A DNA stretch of 64,000 nt from assembly GCA_900542905.1 (NCBI GenBank), contig UQPF01000006.1, positions 1-64,000 of the forward strand, given 5' to 3'. Position numbers and translations under genes: made by a program. A model generated the notes under the pieces. It had not been told where the DNA came from, made no database searches, and saw only the letters and a program-made list of their open reading frames with translations. This stretch comes from an uncultured Collinsella sp. Its GTDB lineage: Bacteria; Actinomycetota; Coriobacteriia; Coriobacteriales; Coriobacteriaceae. Shown here piece after piece: positions 15,844-24,220 of this stretch (within the stretch, counting starts at the first letter, position 1; every line of letters begins with the position of its first letter).

Positions 15844-16809
15844 CTACGAACGACGCGGCTCGGGAACCACGAGCCTATCGGGGCTTGCGCCCTCGGCATC
15901 CATCAGGCTCACGTAGCGAATCGACGGATCCCCATACATCGCGTAGTAATAATTGCCCGTGCGCGCGCTAAAGCATCCGGTGTAGATAGTCTTCTCGAAC
16001 TTGCCATCGCCCATCCTGGACGCTCCCTCGATCATCACCACGCCCTCGAGCGAGCGGAACATGCGAACGACGTTTTCGGTCTCGCTCTCCTTTTGCGGGT
16101 AATTGGCATTGAGGTACGCCGCCTTTACAAAACGGCTCGGCGAATAGCAATCGCCCGGAATGCCGCGCATGCCGGCACCGGCTCCATAGGGCTTAAGCTC
16201 GGCGCCACGCCACGTCGCCGTTTGCGGAAAATCGCTTGTGGCGGTGATATAGGTGCGTAGGTTTTCCATATGCCACGGGAAGGTCGGCTGATTGGCAAGG
16301 GTGTCGACCGGATCGTCGTATACATGCAGGCCGTCAGCCATCATCTCGACCACGATGCTGCGCTGGCTGTCGCCGATAATCCAATGGAGCAGTGACACGC
16401 CCAGCCCCTCTCCGGCAGATTTGGCGACAATCACCGTGTCGCGCAGCGCGGCCTCGACCTCATCGACCGTCGAGAACGTCGCTGCCACCCACAGGGGAAA
16501 CTCATAGGCCGCGATATTGGTCTTGCCGTCGACAGGGCCCTCGGCATACTCGGCATAGCCGGGAAAGTTGAGCCCCGCCACAGCCAGGCCCGCATCGTTG
16601 CCGCAATCGAAGAACATAGGGTAGTTCCTGTAATCGATGCACATACCGATCACCGCGTGCGCCGCTGTTGCGTCGTCGATAAACGAATACGGAATGTGAA
16701 ACCCGCGCGGCATCACGCGAACCTGTTGGCCGTAGTCAAAGCTCCAGTCGAGATTGCGGCCCAGATACATGTGGCCAGAATTATCGGTAAATCGAATACT
16801 CGTACACAT
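15844..16809 (-). CDS. Choloylglycine (bile salt) hydrolase-family enzyme
   Basis: From ATG 16809 (behind TAGGAGG) the enzyme has 321 residues. After Met removal the nucleophile is Cys2 (MCTSIRFTD). Other catalytic residues of the Ntn cholylglycine hydrolases are in place: Arg18 and Asp21 in GRNLDW, Asn81 in GLNFPGYAEY, Asn173 in ANQPTFPWH and Arg226 in YSPSRFV. The set favours a working enzyme that cuts amide-linked glycine or taurine from conjugated bile salts; penicillin V acylase or N-acyl-lactone activity cannot be excluded. There is no signal peptide, so it acts in the cytoplasm. A terminator-like hairpin lies just upstream, so it probably has its own promoter. Confidence 0.9.
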   Translation of the reverse strand: MCTSIRFTDNSGHMYLGRNLDWSFDYGQQVRVMPRGFHIPYSFIDDATAAHAVIGMCIDYRNYPMFFDCGNDAGLAVAGLNFPGYAEYAEGPVDGKTNIAAYEFPLWVAATFSTVDEVEAALRDTVIVAKSAGEGLGVSLLHWIIGDSQRSIVVEMMADGLHVYDDPVDTLANQPTFPWHMENLRTYITATSDFPQTATWRGAELKPYGAGAGMRGIPGDCYSPSRFVKAAYLNANYPQKESETENVVRMFRSLEGVVMIEGASRMGDGKFEKTIYTGCFSARTGNYYYAMYGDPSIRYVSLMDAEGASPDRLVVPEPRRS

Positions 16810-16869
16810 AGCGCCTCCTAGCTTTACGTTCTTGCTAATTTCATTGTCTCCAAACAAAAAGGCGCTAAA

Positions 16870-16909
16870 CACAAAAGCCCGGACATGACAACAATGTCAC
16901 GCCCGGACT
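16870..16909 (-). terminator. Terminator downstream of the second deformylase-like gene
   Basis: A 15-bp stem with three mismatches around ACAA is followed on the minus strand by TTTTGTGTTT. It separates the deformylase-like gene from the bile-salt-hydrolase gene. Confidence 0.6.
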
Positions 16910-16950
16910 ATTCAAACAGGATAAACTCAACCAAGTTAACCCCGCAGGTC

Positions 16951-17059
16951 GTCTAAGGGGTCAAAGTGCCGCAGATTGCCACGAAAGAGGAGCGAAGCGT
17001 ACTTAAGGTACGCGAGCGACGATTGAGCGGCAAGGTGCGGTGCTTTGGTCCCCTTAGAC
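16951..17059. repeat. 109-bp long imperfect hairpin
   Basis: The outer arms GTCTAAGGGG and CCCCTTAGAC are perfect. Inner segments (TGCCGCA with TGCGG-GCTTTG, GCGTAC with GTACGC) pair imperfectly all the way to the centre near 17010. It overlaps the stop codon of the deformylase-like gene. It could be a REP-type element, a mobile palindrome or an mRNA 3' protective structure. Confidence 0.6.
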
Positions 17060-17473
17060 CAACTTTCCAAGACAGTGATCGATCATATGCTGGATCATCT
17101 GTGCCTCAAAGCCCGCGTAGTCGCGGCGGCACTCCTTCATCTTGCCGTCGACGATCTGGTCAAAGGCAACCTTGCACTTGATGTAGCGCGTGGACTTGGT
17201 GACCTCCTCGTGCGTCAGGCAGCTCTCCTCCATCTTGCTGGCACCCAGGCCAAACACCAGACGGGGGTTGTAGAGCACATGGGGCTCGCCGGCGTCGTCC
17301 AGATAGACGCAGACCTTCTTGGTGACGCCGATCTGGTTGGCGGCAAGGCAGCCGGCATCGTCGAGCGACTTGATGGTATCGATCAGGTCCTGTGCCACCG
17401 ACTCGTCCTCGACGGTCGCGACCTCGCAACGCTGGGACAGAATAGCCTCGTCGTGGCAGAGCTCTTTAATCAT
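17054..17473 (-). CDS. Deformylase-like protein lacking the catalytic Glu
   Basis: ATG 17473 (MIKELCHDE) follows GGAGGA and gives 139 residues. The order of deformylase motifs is kept: CLAANQ at 42-47, ESCLT at 83-87 with Cys85, and HMIDH at 129-133. The metal ligands (Cys85, His129, His133) are present, but the catalytic Glu of HExxH is Met130 and the Gly of EGCLS is Ser84. It is probably inactive as a deformylase, or has another role such as metal or peptide binding. It is paralogous in length and layout to the protein at 3004-3414, which keeps the Glu but lacks the motif-1 Gln. Confidence 0.8.
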   Translation of the reverse strand: MIKELCHDEAILSQRCEVATVEDESVAQDLIDTIKSLDDAGCLAANQIGVTKKVCVYLDDAGEPHVLYNPRLVFGLGASKMEESCLTHEEVTKSTRYIKCKVAFDQIVDGKMKECRRDYAGFEAQMIQHMIDHCLGKLV

Positions 17474-17666
17474 ACGTTCCTCCATAGGGGTCGTTGTAAC
17501 TGCTTAAGTATACGGTACCCACACATTTTCATGCGAAAAATACCGTCCGTCTGCTACAAAGCGCCGAACATCAACATGCGAGAAACATCAATCTTTCAAA
17601 GGCGATATAGTAGTTAAGTTCGTGTCAATCGGCCTAAACTCGGGGCCGAACAAGGAAAGGGTATGC

Positions 17667-18977
17667 ATGGACGAACTTTTTCACGTCAGTGAGCGCAAGT
17701 CCACAATCGGGACCGAACTTCGCGCTGGACTGACAACATTCCTGGCGATGGCCTACATCATCGCCGTCAACCCTGCGGTGCTCTCGGGCGCCGGCATCGA
17801 TGCGGGAGCGCTCGCCTGCGCCACCTGCCTGGGCGCCGGCATCATGACCATCTGCATGGGCATCTTCGCCAACCGCCCGCTCGCCTGCGCGTCGGGCTTA
17901 GGCGTCAACGCGATGATCGCTGGAATCACCACCACCGTCTGCGGCGGTGACTGGCACGTGGCCATGAGCGTCATCTTCCTTGAGGGCGTCGTCATCTTGC
18001 TGCTCGTGCTTTGTGGCCTGCGCGAGGCCATCATGGACGCCATCCCGGTTGTCCTGCGTCACGCCATCTCGGTGGGTCTGGGCCTGTTCATCGCCATGAT
18101 TGGCCTGTGCGATGCCGGCATTATCACCGCTGGCGCCGGTACACTCGTCGGTCTGGGCGACATCACCTCCCCCACCTTCATCGTCGGCATCATCTCCATC
18201 CTGGTGACAGTCGCCCTCGCCTGCCGCAACGTCCCCGGCTCGCTGCTCATCGGCATCGTCGTCGCCGTCATCGCCGGTATCCCCCTAGGTGTGACCCAGG
18301 CTCCGACCGGTATCATCGCCCCGCTCGACTTCTCGAGCATCGGTGGCCCCATCGCCGACGCCGGCGGCGTGCCTGCCATCGTCAAGGTCCTTACCGACCC
18401 CGCGCTCCTCGTCATCTCGTTCTCGTTGCTCATGAGTGACTTCTTCGACACCATGGGCACCGCGATGGCCGTGGCCAAGCAGGGCGAGTTCCTCACCGAC
18501 GACGGCAACGTCGAGAATATCAAGGAGATTCTGATCGTCGACTCCGCCGCCGCTGCTGTGGGCGGTTTCATGGGCGTCTCCTCTATCACCACCTTCGTCG
18601 AGTCCACCTCTGGTGCTGCCGACGGTGGCCGCACGGGCCTCACCTCCGTCACCACCGGCGTGCTGTTCATTCTCGCCGCGTTCTTCTCCCCCATCGTCAC
18701 CATCGTTTCCAGCGCCGCCACCTGCGGTGCTCTGGTCTACGTCGGCTACCTCATGATGAGCGAGGCCTCCGAGATCGGCTGGTCCGACGTGTCGCAGGGT
18801 TTCCCGGCGTTCATGATTGTCGCCGGCGTGCCCTTCACCTACTCCATCTCTGCCGGCATTGGCCTGGGCTTTATCGCCTACGTGATCGTCGCGCTCTTTA
18901 AGGGCGAGGCCTCCAAGATCAAGCCGCTCATGTGGATCGCAGCCCTTGCCTTCCTCGTCTACTTCTTCGTGGCGTAA
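17667..18977 (+). CDS. NCS2 purine permease (AzgA/PbuG type)
   Basis: The 436-residue membrane protein starts MDELFHVSERKSTIGTELRAG, the typical N-terminus of AzgA/PbuG-like hypoxanthine-guanine-adenine permeases. It continues with TFLAMAYIIAVNPAVLS and the FFDTMGT and SSITTFVESTSGAADGGRTGL signature motifs, and has about 12-14 membrane segments. It imports purine bases by proton symport. ATG 17667 follows AAGGAAAGGG. No purine riboswitch was recognised in the roughly 190-bp leader. A strong terminator follows at 19005. Confidence 0.93.
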   Translation: MDELFHVSERKSTIGTELRAGLTTFLAMAYIIAVNPAVLSGAGIDAGALACATCLGAGIMTICMGIFANRPLACASGLGVNAMIAGITTTVCGGDWHVAMSVIFLEGVVILLLVLCGLREAIMDAIPVVLRHAISVGLGLFIAMIGLCDAGIITAGAGTLVGLGDITSPTFIVGIISILVTVALACRNVPGSLLIGIVVAVIAGIPLGVTQAPTGIIAPLDFSSIGGPIADAGGVPAIVKVLTDPALLVISFSLLMSDFFDTMGTAMAVAKQGEFLTDDGNVENIKEILIVDSAAAAVGGFMGVSSITTFVESTSGAADGGRTGLTSVTTGVLFILAAFFSPIVTIVSSAATCGALVYVGYLMMSEASEIGWSDVSQGFPAFMIVAGVPFTYSISAGIGLGFIAYVIVALFKGEASKIKPLMWIAALAFLVYFFVA

Positions 18978-19004
18978 CGGCATATTCTGCTAAAGCAAAA
19001 CAAC

Positions 19005-19045
19005 AAGGCGCGGAGTCGCATCGAGCGGCTCCGCGCCTTTCTTTT
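19005..19045 (+). terminator. Terminator after the purine permease gene
   Basis: AAGGCGCGGAG pairs with CTCCGCGCCTT and is followed by TCTTTT. Confidence 0.9.
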
Positions 19046-19114
19046 AGAGTCTGCCCCCGTGCCAGCGTGCGACAATTGAGGCTGTCAATATCACAACACC
19101 GAGAGAAGCCTGCC

Positions 19115-19780
19115 TTGGAAGCGCATCATAAGCAGATAACCGTTTATTCAGAGTGTGCGGAAGGCGCGCCCGCCATCTATCTCCCCGTGGTTATGGGCGA
19201 CGGTAGTGAAGTCTACGAGCGCTGCCAAGAGCTCGACTGCCCGCCGTTCACCCTTGTCGCCATTGGAGAGCTCGATTGGAATCGCGAGCTGAGCCCCTGG
19301 GAATGTGAGGGAACTATACGAGATGCCGAACCCTTTGGTGGACAGGCGTCTGAGTTTCTCGATGAACTGCTGAATCAGATAATCCCAGAGGCCGAATCAT
19401 CACTCCCCTGCCCGCCCACCTGGCGCGGCATTGCCGGCTACTCGTTGGCGGGTCTTTTTTCCCTGTGGGCACTTTGGCAAACAGATGTCTTTGAGCGCGC
19501 GGCAAGTGCATCGGGGTCGCTGTGGTTCCCCGGCTTTATCGACTATGCGCGAGAGCGCACGATGACAGCCACGCCCGACGCCGCCTATCTGTCGCTCGGT
19601 AAAAAGGAAACCAAGACGCCCAACCGCATGATGCGGCACGTACTCGACGATACGCGTGCGATGGAAGAGCTGTTTATCGAGCATGACATTCCAACAACGC
19701 TGGAGCTCAACCCCGGCAATCACTTTGCCCAAACTGACCTGCGCATGGCGCGCGGCATCCACTGGATACTGACGCATTAA
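19115..19780 (+). CDS. Alpha/beta hydrolase (putative esterase)
   Basis: The start is probably TTG 19115, behind GAGAGAAG, giving 221 residues; the open frame continues upstream through the preceding terminator, which makes longer starts unlikely. GYSLAG near residue 115 is the nucleophile elbow of putative esterases of the enterochelin-esterase/EstD type, and NPGNHFAQTD near the C-terminus supplies the His. There is no signal peptide. The substrate is unknown. The stop codon is part of a perfect bidirectional terminator. Confidence 0.75.
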   Translation: MEAHHKQITVYSECAEGAPAIYLPVVMGDGSEVYERCQELDCPPFTLVAIGELDWNRELSPWECEGTIRDAEPFGGQASEFLDELLNQIIPEAESSLPCPPTWRGIAGYSLAGLFSLWALWQTDVFERAASASGSLWFPGFIDYARERTMTATPDAAYLSLGKKETKTPNRMMRHVLDDTRAMEELFIEHDIPTTLELNPGNHFAQTDLRMARGIHWILTH

Positions 19781-19821
19781 AAATGGCGTCCACGCGTACA
19801 TACGCATGGACGCCATTTTTA
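19778..19821. terminator. Bidirectional terminator
   Basis: Perfect 15-bp arms (TAAAAATGGCGTCCA and complement) have A/T ends on both sides. The TAA of the hydrolase gene is the first base triplet of the stem. Confidence 0.9.
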
Positions 19822-19840
19822 ATTTGGCTGAACGCAGCTA

Positions 19841-19894
19841 CTATTCAGTAGTCTCCTCGAGTTCAGATACGGCGGGCGTCGAGGATTGGGACAT
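19841..19894 (-). CDS. Possible 17-residue small ORF
   Basis: ATG at 19894 follows AAAGGAC at a suitable distance and encodes MSQSSTPAVSELEETTE before TAG. The ribosome site lies inside a short palindrome (TGAAAG-TCC-TTTCA). It sits between the MetE-like gene and its terminator. It may be chance; there is no homology support. Confidence 0.2.
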   Translation of the reverse strand: MSQSSTPAVSELEETTE

Positions 19895-20017
19895 GAAAGT
19901 CCTTTCATGATGGAAGGGCGATCAGGCATATCGGATAACCTGCCCGAACGATACGATCCGAACCATTGTACGCGATACGCAATGCCTCGCACGCGCCGCC
20001 ACCTGCAAACGCTAGCG

Positions 20018-21151
20018 TTACTTCCAAACGCGCTCGGCAATGCGCTTGACCAGCGCGATCTTCGCCCATTGCTCGTCCTCGGTCAGCTTGTTGCCAATCT
20101 CGCAGCTGGCAAAGCCGCACTGGGGCGACAGGTACAGATTCTCGAGCGGCACGTACTTAGCGGCTTCGCGGATGCGCTCGACGATAACATCCTCGTTCTC
20201 GAGCTCTGCCGCCTTGGTGGTTACCAAGCCCAGCACGACCTTCTTGCCGGGAGCGACGTACTTGAGCGGCTCAAAGCCGCCGGCGCGCGGCGTGTCGAAC
20301 TCCAGATAGAACGCATCGACATTCTCATGTGCGAACAGATACGGAGCGATAGGGTCGTAGCCGCCTTCAAAAGCGTAGGTGGAGTGGTAGTTGCCGCGGC
20401 ACACGTGCGTGTTGATGACCAAATCGTCGGGCTTGCCCTCGATGGCGGCGTTGTTGAGCGCCACGCCCAGCTCGCTTACCTTTTGCAGGTCGACCGGGCT
20501 CATGCCGGTTTTGGCGACAAAATCGGTATCGCAGTAGATGCCCCAGGTGCAGTCATCAAACTGGATGTTGCGGCAGCCTGCTGCGTACAGGTCGGCGATC
20601 ACCGTGCGATAAGCGGCTGCAATGGCGTCGGCAAGTTCCTCATCGGTCTTATAGACAGCGCGCAGGCTCTCCTGCTGGCCATCGCAGCGATCGAGCGTGA
20701 CCTCAGAGAACGTCTGGATCGGCGCCGGAATGGTCTGGCGTGCGACCTGGCCCTCCTCCTCAAGCGCCTTGACGAACTTAAAATGCTCGACGAACGGGTG
20801 GTTCTCGCCGCTAATGGGACCGGTAACCACGGCGGTGTCGGCCGTCGTCTCCTCGTCATGGAACATATAACCCGTGCGTGAGGTGCGGCGCTCAATGCCG
20901 TTAAGGCCCCACATAAAATCGAGGTGCCAGTAGCTGCGGCGGAACTCGCCATCGGTGATCACCTGCAGGCCGGCGGCCTTCTGCTTGGCCACCAAATCGC
21001 GAATGGCATCGTCCTCGACGGCCTTAAGGCCGGAAGCGTCGAGTTTACCCGCGACATAGGCGGCACGGGCGTCCTTTACAGCCTGCGGACGAAGAAAGCT
21101 GCCGACGATATCGGCGCGAAACGGCGCGTTCGGTTGAATCGAAGTGCTCAT
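20018..21151 (-). CDS. MetE-like (YxjG-type) methyltransferase
   Basis: ATG 21151 behind AAAGGGAG gives 377 residues, about half of full MetE, matching only its C-terminal catalytic barrel. The zinc ligands of cobalamin-independent methionine synthase are visible: His249 and Cys251 in NTHVCRGN, Glu284 in YLEFD and Cys345 in SPQCGFAS. Short members of this kind (YxjG/YxjH) are thought to transfer methyl groups to homocysteine or related thiols from donors other than polyglutamyl folate. It is preceded by a promoter region with a LysR-like inverted repeat, and the LysR gene immediately upstream is the likely regulator. Confidence 0.85.
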   Translation of the reverse strand: MSTSIQPNAPFRADIVGSFLRPQAVKDARAAYVAGKLDASGLKAVEDDAIRDLVAKQKAAGLQVITDGEFRRSYWHLDFMWGLNGIERRTSRTGYMFHDEETTADTAVVTGPISGENHPFVEHFKFVKALEEEGQVARQTIPAPIQTFSEVTLDRCDGQQESLRAVYKTDEELADAIAAAYRTVIADLYAAGCRNIQFDDCTWGIYCDTDFVAKTGMSPVDLQKVSELGVALNNAAIEGKPDDLVINTHVCRGNYHSTYAFEGGYDPIAPYLFAHENVDAFYLEFDTPRAGGFEPLKYVAPGKKVVLGLVTTKAAELENEDVIVERIREAAKYVPLENLYLSPQCGFASCEIGNKLTEDEQWAKIALVKRIAERVWK

Positions 21152-21191
21152 AGATATCTCCCTTTGCATTGGTTGCTTTACTGGGACAGAG

Positions 21192-21205
21192 TATGAGCGC
21201 TCATA
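21192..21205. promoter_or_regulatory. Palindrome TATGAGCGCTCATA
   Basis: This perfect 14-bp palindrome lies 41 bp upstream of the MetE-like start codon, in the intergenic region behind the LysR gene. It is a possible operator. Confidence 0.35.
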
Positions 21206-21238
21206 TGACCATCGTAAAATATACGTTTATAACAGTTT

Positions 21239-21259
21239 GATATAGATGTTTCCTATATC
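21239..21259. promoter_or_regulatory. Candidate LysR box of the MetE-like gene
   Basis: GATATAG-N7-CTATATC is an inverted repeat about 90 bp upstream of the MetE-like start and just downstream of the LysR gene. Spacing and symmetry suit a LysR tetramer site. Confidence 0.45.
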
Positions 21260-21306
21260 AGTCTGGACTGTCATAAAGAGACTTGAACCGTGCGGAGCAC
21301 AGCAGC

Positions 21307-22203
21307 CTAGATATGCTGACGAATCGCGTCGATATAGGCCCGACCGTAGCGCGTAAGCGTCGTGTTCTTGCGCGTGATGATGCCAATCTCCATGTACTCG
21401 TCCACGTCGAGCGGAATCGAGATAATGCCGGGGCCGTTGAGCTCGTGGCTGATCACGCCCGAGCATACCGTGTAGCCGTTGAGGCCCATGGCCAAATTGA
21501 ACAACGTCGCACGGTCGCGCACGCGGATATTTTTGCGACGCTCGAACGTCGAGGTCAGCTCCTCGGAATAGTAAAACGAGTTGTAGCTGCCCTGCTCGTA
21601 GGACAGGAACGGGTAGTCTTCCAGATCCTCGAGCGTCACGCTGGAGCGGTCCGCCAGCGGATGGTCGGCGCAGACGAAGACATGCGGCGTGGCGCAGAAG
21701 AGTCCTTCGAACACGAGCTCGTTGGCCACCAGCATGCGCTCGATGACCTCGCGGTTATGCTCGGATAAGTACAGGATGCCCAGTTCGCTTTTCATATGCG
21801 CGACATCCTCGATAATCTCGTGAGTCTGCTCCTCGCGCAGGGTGAAGTCGTAACGCGCGGCATCGAACTCACGAATCACGTCAACAAACGCGTTAACGGC
21901 AAAGGAATAATGCTGGCAGCTCACACTAAAGTGCGGCACCTGCTCGGATGCGCCCTTGTACTTGCCCTCGAGCAGGTCGGCCTGGTCGAGTACCTGGCGC
22001 GCATAGCCCAAGAAGGTCTCGCCTTCCTCGGACACAATGACGCCCTTGTTGGTGCGCTCAAAGATGTGCACACCCATCTCGTTTTCGAGATCGCGAATCG
22101 ACGCGGTAATCGAAGGCTGCGACACAAAGAGACGGCGCGAGGCCTCGGTAATGCTGCCGCATTCGGCAACTTTGACGACATATCTGAGCTGCTGGAGCTT
22201 CAT
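21307..22203 (-). CDS. LysR-family regulator, probable control of MetE-like gene
   Basis: The 298-residue protein starts MKLQQLRYVVKVAECGSITEA, a CysB/CbbR-like N-terminus, with the helix-turn-helix EASRRLFVSQPSITASIRDLE and an effector domain from about residue 90. The ATG at 22203 is chosen because the upstream part of the open frame is not LysR-like and overlaps the HAD gene. It lies 10 bp downstream of the HAD gene on the same strand and 155 bp ahead of the MetE-like gene. Control of sulfur amino acid metabolism is a reasonable inference. Confidence 0.9.
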   Translation of the reverse strand: MKLQQLRYVVKVAECGSITEASRRLFVSQPSITASIRDLENEMGVHIFERTNKGVIVSEEGETFLGYARQVLDQADLLEGKYKGASEQVPHFSVSCQHYSFAVNAFVDVIREFDAARYDFTLREEQTHEIIEDVAHMKSELGILYLSEHNREVIERMLVANELVFEGLFCATPHVFVCADHPLADRSSVTLEDLEDYPFLSYEQGSYNSFYYSEELTSTFERRKNIRVRDRATLFNLAMGLNGYTVCSGVISHELNGPGIISIPLDVDEYMEIGIITRKNTTLTRYGRAYIDAIRQHI

Positions 22204-22213
22204 GGCTGTCTCC

Positions 22214-23122
22214 TTAGCTGTTCGCGAAATTCGCGTCGGCTGCACCCTCCTGACGCATAAACGGCGGCATCTCCCCCGTCGCGGCGCAGGCGGCAATCTG
22301 ATGCAGAGCCCCGGCGACCGCATCATCTGCCGCGGCGCCGATATGCCAGCGCGCGGCAGCCGTGACGGCCTCATTGGCATTGGCGACTGCAACGGAGTTG
22401 GGAACGGCATCGATCATGGGCAGATCGTTATCGGAATCGCCAAATACGGCCACCTCGTCGGGCGTCAGGCCCAAGGCGCGCGCCAGCTCCAGCGCAGCGC
22501 AGCCCTTGTCCCAACCATCCGGAAGGATGTCGAACAGGCGCACTCGGTTGTTGGGAAACACAAGCGAGAGTTCCGGCACCTCAACGGCAACGCGCTCGCG
22601 TAGCTCCGCGAGCTCCTCACGCGAACGGGCACTCCAGATATTCGCCTTAAACACCGGCGCGCCATCGACGACGGGACGACACGGGGCCTCTTCGCCTTTG
22701 AGCCACGCATTGCCGCCCGACTCCATAGCGCGACGCACACGCTCGGGATTGCTCGTCACGCAATAGGCATCGTTGCCCCAAAAGTCATCGCCCAGGCTGT
22801 AGACTTTTAGAAATGTATCGTCGGTCTCTTGCTCCAGATAGTCAGCCAAACGCATCAGAGCATCGTTGTCGATTGCGCGCGAAGCGACTACTTCGCCGTC
22901 GACAAACATCACCTGGCCGTTACAGAACGCACCGGTCGAAAAACACTCGGAACGGTTTTTGAACATCCAGCCCATCGCGGACGGCTGACGACCCGAAACC
23001 GGCCCAAAGTGCAGACCCGCCGCCTGCATGGCATGAACACCCTCAATGGCGTAGTCGCTGGCGCCGTCATGCCCGGCTGGAATCAGTGTATCGTCCATAT
23101 CGGTCAGCACAAGTTTAATCAT
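22214..23122 (-). CDS. HAD-superfamily Cof-type phosphatase
   Basis: The 302-residue protein carries DMDDT (Asp8 nucleophile, Asp10 acid/base), PVSGRQ for motif II, and GDSDNDLPM for motif IV, with a large C2 cap between about 85 and 215. The family dephosphorylates sugar phosphates, flavin precursors or pyridoxal phosphate; the sequence does not show which. It starts the HAD-LysR unit. A conserved hairpin repeat (23160-23194) sits in its promoter region. Confidence 0.88.
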   Translation of the reverse strand: MIKLVLTDMDDTLIPAGHDGASDYAIEGVHAMQAAGLHFGPVSGRQPSAMGWMFKNRSECFSTGAFCNGQVMFVDGEVVASRAIDNDALMRLADYLEQETDDTFLKVYSLGDDFWGNDAYCVTSNPERVRRAMESGGNAWLKGEEAPCRPVVDGAPVFKANIWSARSREELAELRERVAVEVPELSLVFPNNRVRLFDILPDGWDKGCAALELARALGLTPDEVAVFGDSDNDLPMIDAVPNSVAVANANEAVTAAARWHIGAAADDAVAGALHQIAACAATGEMPPFMRQEGAADANFANS

Positions 23123-23159
23123 AAGGCCCCCATTCGTATCGGTCCTACCTATTGTAACG

Positions 23160-23194
23160 ACCTGCCAAAATAAACCTGTCCCTTTTTGGCAGGT
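23160..23194. repeat. Hairpin repeat, CCTGTCCC family, copy 1
   Basis: ACCTGCCAAAA pairs with TTTTGGCAGGT around TAAACCTGTCCCT. A near-identical copy is at 41111-41145. Related GGGAC-centred palindromes are at 31282, 32538, 36270 (degenerate) and 60812. Confidence 0.7.
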
Positions 23195-23221
23195 GCGCTA
23201 GTATAGGGAACAACAGATTCG

Positions 23222-23316
23222 ATGCGGGAGTGCCGGCGGTGCAAACCACAAGGCTGAGAGGGCATGGGGCCCAATCCTTTGAACCTGTCAGTTAATGCTG
23301 GCGTAGGGAGCATGCC
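23222..23316 (+). ncRNA. TPP (THI-element) riboswitch
   Basis: GGCTGAGAGGGC and ACCTGTCAGTTAATGCTGGCGTAGGGAG are the conserved CUGAGA and CCUGA/GCGUAGGGA blocks of the thiamine pyrophosphate aptamer. It lies directly upstream of thiM and is followed by a terminator, so thiamine pyrophosphate binding should end transcription early. Confidence 0.93.
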
Positions 23317-23325
23317 GCCTTTACA

Positions 23326-23355
23326 GGGGCGCTGTCTATGCACAGCGCCCCTTTT
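23326..23355 (+). terminator. Terminator of the TPP riboswitch
   Basis: GGGGCGCTGT pairs with ACAGCGCCCC and is followed by TTTTCT. It lies between the aptamer and the thiM ribosome site, forming the expression platform. Confidence 0.85.
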
Positions 23356-23377
23356 CTATGCCAAGGAGGCATGTGCA

Positions 23378-24217
23378 GTGATTGATTCGGAACAGCTTAA
23401 GCAACATATGGTCAAGGCCGTAGAGGAAATTCGCGCCACCAATCCGATGGCCGGCTCCATCACCAACACGGTGACGATCGACTTTGTCGCCAACGCACAG
23501 CTCGCCGTGGGCGGATCGGCCGCCATGGTCTATCTGCCCGACGAGGGCGAAGCGCTCGTTGCCGGCGGCGGCGCCATCTATCTCAACATGGGCACGCTCT
23601 TCCCTATCTACGAGCAGACGATTCCCCGCGCGGCGAAGGCGGCACACGACGCCGGCAAGCCCTGGGTGCTCGATCCGGTGGGCCTGGGTATCGGCAGCCT
23701 GCGCACCCAGCTGGTAAACGAGCTCAAGCAGTACAAGCCCGCCATCGTGCGCGGCAACGCCTCCGAGATTATCGCACTCGCCGGCCTGTGGGGTCTTGAG
23801 GGCGAGGCGGCTGATCTGAGCCGCGTGCGTGGTGTCGATACCACCGACACGGTCGACGCCGCCCGCGATGCCGCCGTGGCGCTCGCTCGCCACACCGGTG
23901 GCGCCGTTGTGGTCTCGGGCGAAGTCGACCTAATCACCGACGGCACGACGGTGGCCAAGTCTCACGGCGGCAGCCCGCTCATGTCCAAGATCACCGGCTG
24001 CGGCTGCTCGCAGGGCGGCGTGCTGGCCGTGTATGCCTGCGCCGCCGACCCGTTTACGGCAGCCGTCTGCGGCACCGCCGTCTACAACGTGGCCGGCACG
24101 CGTGCCGCCGCTGTCGCCGACGCCCCGGCAAGCTTTAAGGTCGCCTTTATCGACGAGCTCTACCGCGCAACCGCCCAAGACATCGCCGATAACCGACTCG
24201 AGCTCGAGGAGGCATAG
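23378..24217 (+). CDS. thiM: Hydroxyethylthiazole kinase
   Basis: The GTG at 23378 lies 8 nt after AAGGAGG and gives 279 residues. NPMAGSITNTVTIDFVANAQLAVGG, the LDPVGLG strand, VRGNASEI and the anion-hole-type ITGCGCSQGG loop identify ThiM. It phosphorylates 4-methyl-5-hydroxyethylthiazole with ATP, a salvage step of thiamine synthesis. It heads the riboswitch-controlled thiM-thiamine-binding protein-thiE operon; no thiC or thiG is in the window, so the locus looks salvage-oriented. Confidence 0.95.
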   Translation: MIDSEQLKQHMVKAVEEIRATNPMAGSITNTVTIDFVANAQLAVGGSAAMVYLPDEGEALVAGGGAIYLNMGTLFPIYEQTIPRAAKAAHDAGKPWVLDPVGLGIGSLRTQLVNELKQYKPAIVRGNASEIIALAGLWGLEGEAADLSRVRGVDTTDTVDAARDAAVALARHTGGAVVVSGEVDLITDGTTVAKSHGGSPLMSKITGCGCSQGGVLAVYACAADPFTAAVCGTAVYNVAGTRAAAVADAPASFKVAFIDELYRATAQDIADNRLELEEA

Positions 24218-24220
24218 GCC

